Source: Bremerella sp. JC817 (GTDB lineage Bacteria > Planctomycetota > Planctomycetia > Pirellulales > Pirellulaceae). Taken from it: DNA of 64,000 bases. The notes under the pieces are model-generated. The model did no database searches. It saw only the letters and a program-made list of their open reading frames with translations, and was not told where the DNA came from. Shown here piece after piece: positions 1-8,290 of the stretch (the first letter of the stretch is position 1; the number at the start of each line of letters is the position of its first letter). The stretch is taken from contig NZ_JBFEFG010000280.1 of NCBI RefSeq assembly GCF_040718835.1, positions 186,001-250,000 of the forward strand, written 5' to 3'. The position numbers and the translations under genes are program-made.

Positions 1-17
1 CATGGAATCTTCCTCGG
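1..17 (-). promoter_or_regulatory. Ribosome binding site and start codon of a gene that runs off the left edge
   Basis: On the minus strand a GAGGAAG Shine-Dalgarno sequence (about 10-16) lies seven bases before an ATG at positions 3-1, directly after the TAA stop of the DUF1549/DUF1553 gene (21-23). A further minus-strand gene therefore very likely begins at the window edge and is co-transcribed. In planctomycetes the partner of DUF1549/DUF1553 genes is often a DUF1501 protein, but only the start codon is visible here, so that identity is inference. Confidence 0.5.
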
Positions 18-20
18 ATA

Positions 21-2177
21 TTAGTTGCGGGTTGTGAACTCGGCGGTGTTCAACAACGCCCAGAGCAGGTCTTCAAACGCTTCGCCGCGCGACTCGACTT
101 CTTGAACATAGTCGTACGCGATCTCTAGTTCCTTCTCTTGCGGAGCCCGTCCGAGCACGTTGACGTAGAGACGCTGAATAGCCTGGCGATCGTCAGGCGT
201 TTCTTTCAGCATGCGGGCCAGCTTGGTCTGTTGATCATCGCCTGCTTTCACCTGGTTTTGAAGCTGACGATTGTTCATCAGGAACATGGCCTGTTGCATC
301 GTCTGCGGGCGGAAGGCTCGGCCGAGGGATGGATCGTAGCCGAAGACCTCGTTCACCAGGTCTTGCGTGCTTTTGGGTGGTGGTGGGAACCGCATTTCGG
401 CGGTCGGCTTCATTGGCGTTCCTTCGACGTTCGGAAGTTCGACCGCCGTGACCAGGCTATTGAAGACCACGTCGCCACGCATCTTTCGCAGCTCGGCGGA
501 AGTCAACTGACCAGCCAATTCGTCCTTCGCATCCAACTGGCGTTGGTACGCTTTGGTATTCAAGATGACGCGCATCAGCGGCTTGGCATCGTACTCGCTG
601 GCGATGAAGTGCGCTGCGACGGCATCGTGAACCGAAGGAAGGCTCGGGAAGCCTGCCTCTTCCGAAATCTCGTCGACCGGATCGCAGAATGGCTGATCCA
701 TCAGGCGTTCCCAAATGCGGTTGGCATAGGCTTTGGCGAACAAGGCGTTGTCGGGCTGAATGACCCAGTTAGCCAGCAGCACGCGGCGGTCGAGATCGCT
801 GGCACCTTCCGACATGGCATCGCCCGAGAAGACCGCTGGCATCATCGCCTGATTGGTGTCAGGCATCTTATGCTCACCTTTTTCTTTACTGCCCACTTCG
901 ATCTGGCTGCTGTCGTTCCAAGGCAGCTTGGCGTTGGTTCGCACAAAGAAGGCTGCCATTTGATGGAACCGCTCCTGGGGAATATCCACGAACGGATGAT
1001 CGTGACACTCGGCACATTGAATCTGCGTCCCCAGGAAGATTCGCGTTGTTTCGCCAGCCAGCCGGCTGGTGCTCGCCTGATGGAAGCCAACAAAGAACGC
1101 CGGCGGGTTGTCCCCTACTTTGCCGGTCGCGGTCAGGATGCGGTAGGTCACTTCGTCCCAGCCGGTTCCTTCGTTCAACTGCTGAGCAAGCCAATCCTGA
1201 AAGACCTGATAGTCGAGATAGGTCAGCTCTGGCTGTGGGATTCGATAACTGAAGACGTCGCTCCAATACGTCGCCCAGTTGCCGCCGAACTCTGGGCTGT
1301 CGAGCAAGCGGTCGATCATCAACGCCCGCTTGGCAGGGTTGGTGTCGGCGAGGAAATCGGACCGTTCTTGTTCGGTCGGAATACGGCCGATGACGTCGAT
1401 CGTCACGCGGCGCAAGAAGGTCTCGTCATCGATCAGGTCGGTGGCTTCCGTAATGTGGGCTTCTTCCGCAATCAACTGATCGAGCGATTCAGGCGTCAGC
1501 AACTGCACATCGGTCCGCGGATGACGGGCGAAAGGGGGGGCGACTTGGGCCACCTTTTCTTCGGCGGCTTCCTTTTTCGTCGGCTTTTGCTTCGGCTCTG
1601 GCTTCGCTTCCGCCAGTTTCTTGGCGACCGCGTCGAGCTTGGCAATTTCGTTTTGAGGAACAAAGAGCACGGCATCGACGATGACGATCCCTTTCGCATC
1701 TTTGTCTGAGATCGCGATCACGGCATCTTCATCGGCGTTGAAGTCGAACTGACCCAGCGACTGAAACAGTGCCGGACCTTTCGGAGTTTCCCGCTGATTC
1801 AATGTCAGGCTGGCATCGCCCCCGGCGTGATGGATTTCGATCGGAGCGGCTGCGGCACGATTGCTGTTCGCGTTGTACGCCAGGTAGACGCCATACTTCC
1901 CAGACTTGGGCAGCTTGTGGCGGAAGGTGAGCGACTTGGGAACGCTCGCTTCATCTCGACCTGGGACACCACTATGGATGTAGCCGTCGCCGATGTAGGG
2001 CTTGGTGTGAATTGATGGTTGCCATGGCCCCATCAATTCAGCAGCGGTGTTATCGAGCAGAATGCCTGGCAATTGCTTCGTGTCGATCGCGTCGGCCGCA
2101 CAGAGCAGCGTCGGTGCAATCAGCAAAAGGACAACACTCGACAAATACGTCCGGTGACGACGAGTTCGCAGCCGCAT
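21..2177 (-). CDS. DUF1549/DUF1553 domain surface protein with N-terminal golvesin/CBM-like domain
   Basis: This is a secreted planctomycete-type protein of 718 residues. An N-terminal hydrophobic signal (about residues 9-27) is followed by a beta-rich golvesin/carbohydrate-binding-like region ending in IVIVDAVLFVP. A charged Lys/Glu/Pro linker comes next, then DUF1549 (about 225-430) and DUF1553 (about 455-700). A CAECH heme-type motif lies at 388-392, inside the conserved stretch CAECHDHPF. These families belong to large planctomycete gene sets thought to act in polysaccharide breakdown at the cell surface; the biochemical role is not established. The ATG at 2177 has only a weak upstream GGGAAA. 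A ribosome binding site and start codon directly downstream (1-17) suggest an operon continuing off the window. Confidence 0.9.
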   Translation of the reverse strand: MRLRTRRHRTYLSSVVLLLIAPTLLCAADAIDTKQLPGILLDNTAAELMGPWQPSIHTKPYIGDGYIHSGVPGRDEASVPKSLTFRHKLPKSGKYGVYLAYNANSNRAAAAPIEIHHAGGDASLTLNQRETPKGPALFQSLGQFDFNADEDAVIAISDKDAKGIVIVDAVLFVPQNEIAKLDAVAKKLAEAKPEPKQKPTKKEAAEEKVAQVAPPFARHPRTDVQLLTPESLDQLIAEEAHITEATDLIDDETFLRRVTIDVIGRIPTEQERSDFLADTNPAKRALMIDRLLDSPEFGGNWATYWSDVFSYRIPQPELTYLDYQVFQDWLAQQLNEGTGWDEVTYRILTATGKVGDNPPAFFVGFHQASTSRLAGETTRIFLGTQIQCAECHDHPFVDIPQERFHQMAAFFVRTNAKLPWNDSSQIEVGSKEKGEHKMPDTNQAMMPAVFSGDAMSEGASDLDRRVLLANWVIQPDNALFAKAYANRIWERLMDQPFCDPVDEISEEAGFPSLPSVHDAVAAHFIASEYDAKPLMRVILNTKAYQRQLDAKDELAGQLTSAELRKMRGDVVFNSLVTAVELPNVEGTPMKPTAEMRFPPPPKSTQDLVNEVFGYDPSLGRAFRPQTMQQAMFLMNNRQLQNQVKAGDDQQTKLARMLKETPDDRQAIQRLYVNVLGRAPQEKELEIAYDYVQEVESRGEAFEDLLWALLNTAEFTTRN

Positions 2178-2645
2178 AGGTCTGGTTTCCCATCAACAGT
2201 GGTGAGAAGGGTGATGCCTCCAAAGGAAGGAGACCGGCAGGGACCGTCGAGTGTAAGAAAAAAACGAAACTAACGTCAATCTAAAAGTGACGAAGAATCT
2301 TTTCTGCCTGCCTTTAGGGAATCATCTGCCCCGCAGATTCATTCCCTCGCTTAGAAGTGGGGCAATTCGGTCGACTTTAACGACAAAAGCCCGAAACCAC
2401 TCGTGGTGGCTTCGGGCTCCTGAAGGGGGACTCCCCTATTTAAACAAACGCCGGAATTTTGCGGGCGTGCTTATCGTGTCAGGCGAAGTTCGTTAAATGT
2501 AAGCCAAGCCTTGAGGGAGGTCTTCCAGGGGAAGTCTCCCCCAAGGCGTTGGCCCAACAACCACTTCGCAAATCCATCTCAGGTGTGGTCAATCACTAAA
2601 CATCCATGAATCGACAGTCCGTTATCGGATCGTCAACTTCCTGTG
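2178..2645. other. Intergenic region without a convincing gene
   Basis: About 470 bp between two minus-strand genes. It holds the terminator-like hairpin at 2384-2418 and a second, longer-looped inverted repeat around 2508-2547 (GCCTTG..GGGAG paired with CTCCC..CAAGGC) that has no T-tract. Short open frames here have no ribosome binding site and no recognisable protein. Confidence 0.6.
2384..2418 (-). terminator. Rho-independent terminator of the PRC-barrel gene
   Basis: Read on the minus strand, an AGCCCGAA/TTCGGGCT stem extended by an ACCAC/GTGGT inner stem is followed by TTTTG. It lies about 230 bp downstream of the PRC-barrel lipoprotein stop codon. Confidence 0.6.
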
Positions 2646-3674
2646 TTAGTTCACGTCGACCTTCACGCCAGGGGCGTTGATGTCGGCTTTGACACCTGGA
2701 CGGCTGTCATCGAGCTGCGGAGCCTGACCATCCAGCGTGGTCGTAGGCTGCTGCGGCCAGTGATCCTGATCGAAACCCTTCGCCTTGTTCAGCGTTTCTG
2801 GATTCACGTTCAGAACCAGCATGTCCTTGTCGTTCTGTGCGTCGTGCTTCCAACCGAAGTTCTTCCACGACACGGCGAACATGTGATCACCGATACCGGC
2901 CAGGCCACCAACCGAAAGGGCAGCGTAGCGGATATCACCGTTATTCATATCGACCATCAGGTCGTTGATCGAACCAACCGATTCGTTGGCGTTATTGACG
3001 ACCGACATGCCAATGATGTCCGCAGCACGATGAACGTGTGCCGACTTTTTGAGACTCTCTGGCTGGTCGTTGCGATCAGCACCGACACTGACACCAATCG
3101 GACCGACCTGAACGTTGACGCCACCATCGCGATCTGCGTAATGCTTGTCGATCGCAGCGGCGAACTCTTCGGAAGCCATGTTCGGCCAATTATCGGAATC
3201 GAAACCAGGTGCCTTCCGCATCGTTTCTTCATTCAGATCGAGCACCAGGACAGCCTGGGTATCGTCCGTGGCTGGACGGTAGTTGAAGGCTTCAAACGGG
3301 ACGGCGAACAACTTGGTGCCTAGTCCGAGGAAGCCGCCGTAAGCAACCGCAACGTACTTCACTTGACCGCGATCGGTATCGATCACAATGTCGCGAACGT
3401 TGCCGAGATCTTTACCGGCTTCGTTTTGGATAGCCATCCCTTGAATATTGCTGGCACGATGGGCGACCATCGCTTGCGAAACTTGATTGGCTGGTTGTTG
3501 CGTGCGATCGATGTTGGCACGAACGGCTGGCTTGTTCGTTTTCACATCGACTCGTGGCGTGTCGACCTCCACGGCTGGATCAGCCTTGGGAGTATCTTCG
3601 GCACTAACGTAGGTCGTGACGCATCCAGCGGCCATTAAGGCAGCAGCAACGACTGCAGGAATGTTGCGTGACAT
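2646..3674 (-). CDS. Lipoprotein with two PRC-barrel domains
   Basis: The protein has 342 residues from the ATG at 3674, which is chosen because a strong AAGGAGAGG Shine-Dalgarno sequence precedes it. The frame is open further upstream but lacks such a site. The N-terminus is a signal peptide ending in a lipobox-like LMAAGC, so the protein is probably a lipoprotein. Two homologous PRC-barrel modules follow, at roughly residues 75-165 and 205-300. Both contain an initial HRAxxIxGM element, a (I/M)VDxxxGxxxYxA strand and a terminal PGFDxDxWP or KGFDQDHWP segment. The C-terminus repeats PGVK-type VDxN motifs. PRC-barrels occur in photosynthetic reaction centres, RimM and stress-related envelope proteins; no precise function can be given here. 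The gene is followed by its own terminator and appears monocistronic. Confidence 0.8.
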   Translation of the reverse strand: MSRNIPAVVAAALMAAGCVTTYVSAEDTPKADPAVEVDTPRVDVKTNKPAVRANIDRTQQPANQVSQAMVAHRASNIQGMAIQNEAGKDLGNVRDIVIDTDRGQVKYVAVAYGGFLGLGTKLFAVPFEAFNYRPATDDTQAVLVLDLNEETMRKAPGFDSDNWPNMASEEFAAAIDKHYADRDGGVNVQVGPIGVSVGADRNDQPESLKKSAHVHRAADIIGMSVVNNANESVGSINDLMVDMNNGDIRYAALSVGGLAGIGDHMFAVSWKNFGWKHDAQNDKDMLVLNVNPETLNKAKGFDQDHWPQQPTTTLDGQAPQLDDSRPGVKADINAPGVKVDVN

Positions 3675-4035
3675 AGAACCTCTCCTTGTACGGAATCGGC
3701 AGGGCTTTGGAATCGCGTTGCTCAGTTCTGCCGACCAGAGAGCAACGTGGTTGATTGGGTTTCGCTCGACGAGGGCCTGCTTCGAGGCAGGCGTTACCGC
3801 CTCCATCGTCGAGCGGCATCTGCCAAGATCTATTTGCATGTCCCGTTCCAACACGCAGTAAAAATCCAGAGATTGCTGCTAAGTCCTTCATTTCTCGCGG
3901 TTTTCGCAGGAAGAAATAAATCGCGTGATGCGGGGATGACCGCTCGCTGCGCGTCGATCATCCTTCGAACGAGAAAAGCCTGGTCGCAGAACAACCAGGC
4001 TTCGCTCGTTTCGTGTGTTTGCTTTCAGGCAGCCA
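3675..4035. other. Intergenic region: upstream of the PRC-barrel gene, downstream of the Rho_N-like gene
   Basis: About 360 bp. The right part holds the long hairpin at 3968-4010. The left part holds the leader of the PRC-barrel gene with its AAGGAGAGG ribosome binding site. No further gene is seen. Confidence 0.6.
3968..4010 (-). terminator. Long hairpin terminator
   Basis: An outer AACGAG/CTCGTT stem and an inner perfect AAGCCTGGT/ACCAGGCTT stem enclose a 9-base loop. Read on the minus strand the inner stem is followed by TTTTC. It sits 26 bp past the stop codon of the 65-residue gene at 4036-4233. Confidence 0.65.
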
Positions 4036-4233
4036 TCAAACGCGGCGGCGAATCACGCATACCAACTCTTCTTTGTGCATCAATTTACTGCGGCCACGGA
4101 TGCCCAGCTTGCTGGCCAGTTCGCGCAATTCTTTCACAGTGCGGTCTTCCAGACGCTTCTCTTGCATTTCGCACGTCGGCGATTCTGGGGGAGCCAGGTC
4201 GGTGTCAATCGTTTCGGTAACCATAGTAGTCAT
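4036..4233 (-). CDS. Small protein with Rho_N/SAP-like helical domain
   Basis: The protein has 65 residues. Its C-terminal half matches the pattern of the Rho termination factor N-terminal/SAP-like helix-extended-helix fold: TVKELRELASKLGIRGRSKL followed by a helix ending in three arginines. Such small modules usually bind nucleic acid; the target here is unknown. The N-terminus (about 1-25) is acidic and probably unstructured. Two ATGs lie in frame (residues 1 and 4); a GGGAAA precedes the first. It is the last gene of a minus-strand run and is followed by a strong hairpin. Confidence 0.7.
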   Translation of the reverse strand: MTTMVTETIDTDLAPPESPTCEMQEKRLEDRTVKELRELASKLGIRGRSKLMHKEELVCVIRRRV

Positions 4234-4305
4234 TGAAAGTTTCCCAGCGAAAAGAAAGGTTTGTTGGATGTGGTTGATGATGCCACCTTCCGGCGGATGT
4301 CTTAT

Positions 4306-4572
4306 CTACAGCACGGCCCAGATACGCAAGCCAACACCGACGACCATCAAAACGGCGATGGAAAACCAGAACAAACGATCCAGCATGACCGCTTCGGAAT
4401 GCCGGTCGACCGCCTCGGACGGTTGACGTTCGGTATAAATCGCGTCGACTGGATCGTTCACCGGAACCATCAATGTCCCATCGGGCATATGAGGCTGAAT
4501 TGTTCCCGTGTGCAGGCAGGCGGAGTCAGTTGGGCGGTTCATCGTTTCGGTACTCGAATCAGGCTTTTGCAT
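4306..4572 (-). CDS. Small tail-anchored membrane protein, function unknown
   Basis: The protein has 88 residues. The first 60 are polar and low in recognisable features. The last 21 form one hydrophobic helix (FWFSIAVLMVVGVGLRIWAVL), so it would be anchored by its C-terminus. It lies 28 bp downstream of the small lipoprotein gene and 72 bp upstream of the Rho_N-like gene, all on the minus strand. No clear ribosome binding site precedes the ATG, which lowers confidence; a later in-frame ATG could be the true start. Confidence 0.55.
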   Translation of the reverse strand: MQKPDSSTETMNRPTDSACLHTGTIQPHMPDGTLMVPVNDPVDAIYTERQPSEAVDRHSEAVMLDRLFWFSIAVLMVVGVGLRIWAVL

Positions 4573-4600
4573 TGGACTGGGGGTGCTTTGCCGAAGCGTC

Positions 4601-4804
4601 TTACTCCATGACGTTCATCGGCTCGTTATCAGGATCGGTATCGATGACGGTGGATGGGTTTTCGACTTCATCCCCCGGCGTGATCGCAGGGGTATCTTCG
4701 GGAGCCGGAGTTTCTGCTGGCGGTTGACATCCGCTGCCAATCACCAGTGCGACTGCGGCCAATCCAAGCATCGAGACAGCTGTGGGGAGGCTTCGCCAGT
4801 TCAT
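4601..4804 (-). CDS. Small secreted lipoprotein, function unknown
   Basis: The protein has 67 residues. The ATG at 4804 is chosen because an AAGGAT Shine-Dalgarno sequence lies just upstream; the frame stays open further upstream, but without a supported start. A hydrophobic signal sequence (about 10-23) ends in a lipobox-like VIGSGC, so Cys26 is the likely lipidated residue. The mature part is short, acidic and Pro/Thr/Glu-rich, typical of an extended envelope peptide. I do not recognise a family. Confidence 0.65.
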   Translation of the reverse strand: MNWRSLPTAVSMLGLAAVALVIGSGCQPPAETPAPEDTPAITPGDEVENPSTVIDTDPDNEPMNVME

Positions 4805-5012
4805 GGTGGTAATCCTTGCATCAAGGGGGTTATGCGTTTTTTGACGAAGCTGACGATGCAAGCTGTGTGCCAATGGAAGGAAGAGCCCTTCCGATGCAAT
4901 CAGTGGCGGGCAAGCAGCCCTAGGAGCCAAGAAAAGGCCCCGTTTTTGAGAATTTGGCCACCCCGTGGGCGGTCTCTCGACGCTCAAGATGAACGTCGGA
5001 CGTACAGAACTG

Positions 5013-5441
5013 CTACTTCTCTTCTTTGCGAAGCCGACCAACGCTCGACTGGAAATATTTCCGACGTCGAGTCGATTGCTGCTGAGAATTAGCTTCTTCT
5101 TCCGACTGTTCGGAAGCGGCAATCAGATCCGCCAGGTTGGCGGCACATAGACGACAGCCGATCTGTTCCAAATGGAACGAGATGTAAGTTGACTCTTCAG
5201 GCGACGGAATCACCCCTAGTAAATATTGCTGAAGCTGCGGCCGTGTTGGGCAAGTTACTCGATGCCGCCGCCAGATTTCCCCCAGGCTATGCACGCCCGC
5301 ATCGCGACGGGCGAGGATCTCTAGCAGCCGTTCTTTCAATTCTGGCTGTTCCCGAATCTGCTCTTCCACCGACGTCGCTTCTTCGACCGCCAGTTCTTCG
5401 TTCAGGTAAGCTTCCAGATCGGCATTGGTGAGAGTTCGCAT
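5013..5441 (-). CDS. Zinc-finger anti-sigma-factor-like protein
   Basis: The protein has 142 residues from the ATG at 5441; a GTG one codon upstream is also in frame, but the AAGGAA ribosome binding site fits the ATG better. An N-terminal helical region (about 1-60) is rich in Glu and Leu. A HLEQIGCRLCAANL segment (H-x5-C-x2-C) then resembles the putative zinc-finger module seen in planctomycete anti-sigma-like proteins. The C-terminal 40 residues are charged, and no transmembrane segment is present, so it would be cytoplasmic. It lies downstream of a sigma factor and an AIM24-like gene on the same strand. Regulation of that sigma factor is plausible but not shown. Confidence 0.65.
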   Translation of the reverse strand: MRTLTNADLEAYLNEELAVEEATSVEEQIREQPELKERLLEILARRDAGVHSLGEIWRRHRVTCPTRPQLQQYLLGVIPSPEESTYISFHLEQIGCRLCAANLADLIAASEQSEEEANSQQQSTRRRKYFQSSVGRLRKEEK

Positions 5442-5512
5442 CACGCTTCCTTTTTCCTCATGAACAACTCCGCGATCCCGACGAACACGGAGTCAAGGCT
5501 CGCTGCTCGGGG

Positions 5513-6217
5513 TTAGCCCTCCGAGTGGTAGACTTCTTCGTAAGGTTGCACGACGACAAACCCGTTGCCGATAAACTCCATCTGGAATGACTCGCCACTG
5601 GACCGTCCCAGCAGCGAGCGGAACGTGATATCCGTCTTTAGATTCGGCGACAACGTTCCGCTCCAGGCAACCGTCGCGTTCGGATCGGTATAGACCGGCT
5701 GGTTGGGCGTGACGACCAGGGTCAGCGGTTCGTAATGCGTGGTGATGGCCACCATGCCGGTTCCGCTGAGGGTCATCTGAAATAAACCGCCGGCCATCAT
5801 CGACGAGACACGTTTCATCATCTTGATGTCCCAGGTTACGGTCGGCTCGAAGGCCAGCACGTCGTTCGCATTGACCACGATTTCCTGGTTTTCCAGACGC
5901 AAGATCTGGATCTTTTTGCCGTAGTCCGCCAGGTAAACCTTGCCATTGCCGGTAACCTTGGTCAGGCGAGCCCCTTCGCCGGTGAGAGCTTTCTTGAACA
6001 AGCCGCCCAGCCCTTTGTCGAGCATGCCTTCACGTTCGAACTTCATGTTGCCGAGGTACGAGATCATCGATCCCATCTTCGACCAGACATAGTTGCCGTT
6101 GAGATTCACTTCCAGGATGCGAGGGCTTTCCATTTCAAAGAAGCCTTCGCCCCGATCACGCTGCTGCGTTTGTTCGACGAATTCGCGAAGTGTGTATCGG
6201 TTGTCAATGCTAGACAT
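5513..6217 (-). CDS. AIM24 family protein
   Basis: The protein has 234 residues and the pattern of the AIM24/TIGR00266 family of beta-prism-like proteins. Typical pieces are WSKMGSMISYLGNMKF, a glycine-rich GKVYLADYGKKIQIL segment, VNANDVLAFEPTVTWDI, and a central GLFQMTLSGTGMVAITTHYEP. The family is widespread in bacteria and named after a fungal mitochondrial protein; its bacterial role is unclear. There is no signal peptide. The ATG follows a GGGGAA element. It sits between a sigma factor gene (92 bp upstream) and a zinc-finger anti-sigma-like gene, all transcribed the same way. Confidence 0.85.
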   Translation of the reverse strand: MSSIDNRYTLREFVEQTQQRDRGEGFFEMESPRILEVNLNGNYVWSKMGSMISYLGNMKFEREGMLDKGLGGLFKKALTGEGARLTKVTGNGKVYLADYGKKIQILRLENQEIVVNANDVLAFEPTVTWDIKMMKRVSSMMAGGLFQMTLSGTGMVAITTHYEPLTLVVTPNQPVYTDPNATVAWSGTLSPNLKTDITFRSLLGRSSGESFQMEFIGNGFVVVQPYEEVYHSEG

Positions 6218-6309
6218 GTCTTAAGATTCCCCCGACTAATAAGAAAGAAAAGAACGTGAATCGCCGTTTGCCTTGCGACCCTGCTGGAAAATAACTTCGC
6301 CTGTTACGA

Positions 6310-6996
6310 CTAGGTATAGAGTTCTGGAAAGACCTCTTCACTTAGCTGCTGGTTCTTCACACTTCCACGAAGCTTGTTCGTGAAGTCGTGCTTGTAATTG
6401 GCCACGTGCTGTTCCGAAATATCTAATTTCGTGGCGACATCCTTGTTCGCCCAACCGCGGACGAACAGTAGCTCCATGCACTGGATCTTCACCCAGTCGC
6501 CTCGCTCGCGCCATCGTTCGATTTGTTCCTGGATCGCTGCGACCAGGGCTTCTTCTTCCATGCGGCGTCGTTCGCCACTGCGGACCAGGCTCGAAGCAGG
6601 TCGGGCCGGGCCTTCTAGTTCCCAAGTATCGCTGCTCGACTTGCCAGCCCCGGCCGAACTGAGCGGCAATGTTGGGCGGCGACCTTCGCGGCGAAGATGA
6701 TCGGTCAGCTTGTAAGCACAGATCGCGAACAGATAACTTTCCAGACTACGGCGGCCGTCGTAGTTGGGCAGGCTGTTTAAAAAACCGATGAAGGTTTCTT
6801 GAACAACATCTTCGCTGTGAGCACGTCGACGAAGACGGCTTTCGACGAAGGCCAACAAGCGACCTTCGTATCGATCGATCAAATCTTGCCAGGCATCCTC
6901 TTCGCCATCGCGGATGCGGGTAATCAGCAAGGATTCGGTTTCAGAAACGCGTGTAGGTGGCAAAGCGAAAGGTTCCCTTTCGAGGCCAGATAACAA
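6310..6996 (-). CDS. ECF-like RNA polymerase sigma factor
   Basis: The protein has about 228 residues. Region 2 is clear: AWQDLIDRYEGRLLAFVESRLRRR, then HSEDVVQETFIGFLNSLPNYD, then SLESYLFAICAYKLTDHLRRE. A low-complexity Ser/Gly/Pro linker (about 108-135) precedes region 4 (about 150-215), where WANKDVATKLDISEQHVANYK forms the -35-reading helix-turn-helix. The start is uncertain: the frame opens with TTG at 6996 and has no ATG before region 2. The gene lies directly downstream of a membrane protein and a Ser/Thr kinase and upstream of AIM24 and a zinc-finger anti-sigma-like protein. This suggests that transcription of some target set is coupled to the kinase module. Confidence 0.88.
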   Translation of the reverse strand: MLSGLEREPFALPPTRVSETESLLITRIRDGEEDAWQDLIDRYEGRLLAFVESRLRRRAHSEDVVQETFIGFLNSLPNYDGRRSLESYLFAICAYKLTDHLRREGRRPTLPLSSAGAGKSSSDTWELEGPARPASSLVRSGERRRMEEEALVAAIQEQIERWRERGDWVKIQCMELLFVRGWANKDVATKLDISEQHVANYKHDFTNKLRGSVKNQQLSEEVFPELYT

Positions 6997-7044
6997 GACA
7001 CCGACGAGTTGGCGATTCGGCCAGAAACCGCCAGGATTCCCAAG

Positions 7045-8082
7045 TTATAGCATGGGAAATGATCGGACGAAAATCACGCCTGCGACCAAAAGTCCGCTGA
7101 CGGCAAAAACCGTCCCTGCCGAGACCAGCCAAGGAGAGACCTTCGCTTCTCGACGCGTCAGCGCCAGACCGATGTAAGCAACCGACATCAGCCCGATAAG
7201 GAACAGGAAGCCTGTGCCGATATAAATGACCCGGCTGATCCGTTTCTGGACAGACCACAGATCGCGGATCTTTTGCTGAATCGCCGGATCGAACTTCAGG
7301 AGGGCATGCCATTGATGCATGACGCCAAACGAGGGCGTTAACTGTTCCTGATAGTTCTCGGCGACGACTTCTTCCTTCAGATTTTCCAATTCGGCGGCCA
7401 GCATAGTGCCGGCCTGGTTGTTGGAGAGGAGGTCGTTGGCATAGGCCTGTAACGCCACGGTCACTTCGCGATCGAGCGACTTGCTGCATTCCATGCCGCG
7501 ATCGTACGGGCCGGAACTCACTGAGACGTAATAGATACCATCCTGTTCCCAGCGAGGTGGCTGCTCGACCCAGGCAGGGCGACCTGGCGGGATGATCCGC
7601 GACGGGTCGACGGAAAGGTCGCCTGACTTCAGTTGATTGCGAAACTCTTGATAGATCGATCCGGCCAACTGCCCGATCGACTTGCCGGTTGCAGCCACGC
7701 CATCTTCAGTGGTGGGTTCACTGGCGGCCTGGCTAAGATCGCGGGGGAAGTGTTCGATCTCGGCGGTGGCCGATCCACTTCGAACCGCTGTCGTTTCAAA
7801 CTGGGAGCTGACTCGCGCTACCGGACGATCGTGGATCACGGAAACCGCTTCCTGGCGACTAATGACCGTTCGGGAAGGAACGGAAATGAACATCAAGCCG
7901 GCACACAGCAGACCTAGTCCGACCATTCCGGCTGCGACCACCCCCAGGACAATCTTCGCACCATGCTTACCAGCCATGGCAACCAAACCGATTACTACGG
8001 CAATCAATCCGACTGCAACCAATCCAACCAGCAGGATGGCGACAGGGGAGAGCACGGAGACTGTCATGGTTTGTTGCATCAT
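7045..8082 (-). CDS. Membrane protein with N-terminal and C-terminal helix pairs, function unknown
   Basis: From the ATG at 8082 the protein has 345 residues; the frame extends to a GTG at 8148, overlapping the preceding small gene, and neither start has a good ribosome binding site. Two hydrophobic helices lie in the first 70 residues (SPVAILLVGLVAVGLIAVVIG and a following Gly-rich one). A soluble domain of about 190 residues comes next, probably outside the membrane, and two more helices end the protein. The soluble part contains a GIYYVSVSSGPYDRGMEC segment resembling LPP20-like or kinase-associated extracytoplasmic domains, but I cannot assign a family. It lies between a Ser/Thr kinase and a sigma factor. 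Confidence 0.7.
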   Translation of the reverse strand: MMQQTMTVSVLSPVAILLVGLVAVGLIAVVIGLVAMAGKHGAKIVLGVVAAGMVGLGLLCAGLMFISVPSRTVISRQEAVSVIHDRPVARVSSQFETTAVRSGSATAEIEHFPRDLSQAASEPTTEDGVAATGKSIGQLAGSIYQEFRNQLKSGDLSVDPSRIIPPGRPAWVEQPPRWEQDGIYYVSVSSGPYDRGMECSKSLDREVTVALQAYANDLLSNNQAGTMLAAELENLKEEVVAENYQEQLTPSFGVMHQWHALLKFDPAIQQKIRDLWSVQKRISRVIYIGTGFLFLIGLMSVAYIGLALTRREAKVSPWLVSAGTVFAVSGLLVAGVIFVRSFPML

Positions 8083-8134
8083 CGGATAGAAAGGGAACGA
8101 AGGTCGATAACCGTTGTTCGTCGACAGTCGCGAC

Positions 8135-8242
8135 TTATTGGCGACCACGCGAAGCGATTACGGCGATCACAATCACGGCGGCGCCCGCGGCTACGGCCAG
8201 GACAGCGAGCCCGGCTAGAATCATTATCCAACTCATGGCCAT
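8135..8242 (-). CDS. 35-residue single-helix membrane peptide
   Basis: A very short open frame that encodes MAMSWIMILAG, a run of Ala/Val/Ile/Leu forming one transmembrane helix, and a short basic end (ASRGRQ). A GAGGA element lies eleven bases before the ATG. The frame fills most of the gap between the Ser/Thr kinase stop (8291) and the membrane protein start. Hydrophobic composition, basic tail and a plausible ribosome binding site support translation; no homology can be judged at this length. Confidence 0.5.
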   Translation of the reverse strand: MAMSWIMILAGLAVLAVAAGAAVIVIAVIASRGRQ

Positions 8243-8290
8243 GATGGTGGTATTCCTCGTGGTGGCATTCCATGTGTCCTACGCCGGCGA

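Noticed and set aside
138..1709. Long open frame (523 codons) on the plus strand opposite the DUF1549/DUF1553 gene
   Set aside because: It lies wholly inside a gene with clear domains on the other strand, has no ribosome binding site and encodes no recognisable protein; it is a by-product of codon bias.
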